DNA of 64,000 nucleotides from Candidatus Poribacteria bacterium (lineage in GTDB: Bacteria; Poribacteria; WGA-4E; PCPOR2b): contig PYIZ01000034.1 of NCBI GenBank assembly GCA_003635265.1, forward strand, positions 274,197-338,196, written 5' to 3'. Below the pieces are notes generated by a model. It ran no database searches, was not told where the DNA came from, and worked only from the letters and a program-made list of their open reading frames with translations. The position numbers and the translations under genes are program-made. Positions within the stretch are counted from its first letter, which is position 1, and every line of letters starts with the position of its first letter. This document shows positions 63,342-64,000 of this stretch, piece after piece.

Positions 63342-64000
63342 TCACGCATCACGCCACTGCTCCAGTGGGTGCCGACGATCGGCGAGTGGCAACTCTACCC
63401 GACGTCCACCTTCGCGATGGGACTGATAAATCGCCATCATCATTTCAAACGCCCAACGTCCTTCCTCACCGCTACTCGGCGGCTGTGTGTCAGTTTCGAT
63501 CGCATGAATCAGCCGTCGGTACATGGTGACGACTGGCTCCTCAAGCCCGACATCTGATAAATCAACCTGCTGCCAATCTGAGAAGTGCGTCGGCGCACCT
63601 TCCATCGGACGGGGCAGATGCCACAGGTTGTCCCTCACGCTTGCTGACGCACGCACCGCTAACTGTCCTTCCGTTCCGAGGACATCCACACCGTAATTCT
63701 CGCTCATCGTCTTGGCATAGTTGATAAAGTGCGTCTCACCCCAGATCCCGCCTTGGAAACCGTAGTGTGCTATTGCGCGTGTCCCCATCACCAATCCAGA
63801 GTCCCGATCTCGCGGAGACATCTCCTTCGCCTCCATAATATCCGTCGGTCCGGCGGGTTGGTTCTCGTTGTAAACCGTCCCCGAACACCACTCCGGAACC
63901 CCACCGAAGCAGAGCATCATGTCCGCGACGTGCGTTCCCATCTCCATGAACTCGTTCCCACTTTTGCGTCCGGCTTTGTTTCTACCGCGCACCAAAATAA
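63342..64000 (-). CDS. Gfo/Idh/MocA family oxidoreductase (5' truncated by window edge)
   Basis: GNEFMEMGTHVADMMLCFGGVPEW...FEMMMAIYQSHREGGRRVELPL. The frame reads through the listed start (ILVRGRNKAGRK) to the window end. Confidence 0.85.
   Translation of the reverse strand, partial: ILVRGRNKAGRKSGNEFMEMGTHVADMMLCFGGVPEWCSGTVYNENQPAGPTDIMEAKEMSPRDRDSGLVMGTRAIAHYGFQGGIWGETHFINYAKTMSENYGVDVLGTEGQLAVRASASVRDNLWHLPRPMEGAPTHFSDWQQVDLSDVGLEEPVVTMYRRLIHAIETDTQPPSSGEEGRWAFEMMMAIYQSHREGGRRVELPLADRRHPLEQWRDA

Overview
This 64 kb window reads as a bacterial chromosomal segment. The gene content (LamG, PhyH, Gfo/Idh/MocA, DUF1549/DUF1501 and sulfatase-like families) suggests a Poribacteria/Planctomycetes-like lineage, but that is inference only. 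It is densely coding and mixes housekeeping genes (dnaK, polA, ligA, glcB, hisG, gnd) with accessory catabolic and surface genes. I found no rRNA, tRNA, CRISPR array or transposase. Main blocks: (1) a PAS / SpoIIE phosphatase / STAS signalling cluster; (2) a class II triterpene-cyclase gene with a GT2 glycosyltransferase; (3) a peptide-type ABC importer without ATPases, next to an enolase-superfamily gene; (4) four LamG proteins that share a short C-terminal tail; (5) a sugar isomerase / sulfatase-like / ComA-like / NHL cluster; (6) a DUF433/DUF5615 toxin-antitoxin pair; (7) a UvrD/AddA-like helicase with an altered nuclease motif but intact Cys cluster; (8) a cysteine-biosynthesis cluster with APS reductase, cysteine synthase, a ThiS/MoaD-like carrier with a post-GG tail and an overlapping JAMM protease; (9) a ClpX-like ATPase without a zinc domain, LarA-like protein, MarR-rubrerythrin fusion and sigma factor; (10) a DUF1549 / coiled-coil / DUF1501 operon and several Gfo/Idh oxidoreductases. 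The most interesting items are the shared LamG C-terminal tail, the carrier/JAMM overlap, the perfect 16-bp tandem repeat upstream of cysK, the MarR-rubrerythrin fusion and the helicase with a substituted nuclease motif. Families were assigned by reading motifs; no database search was run.
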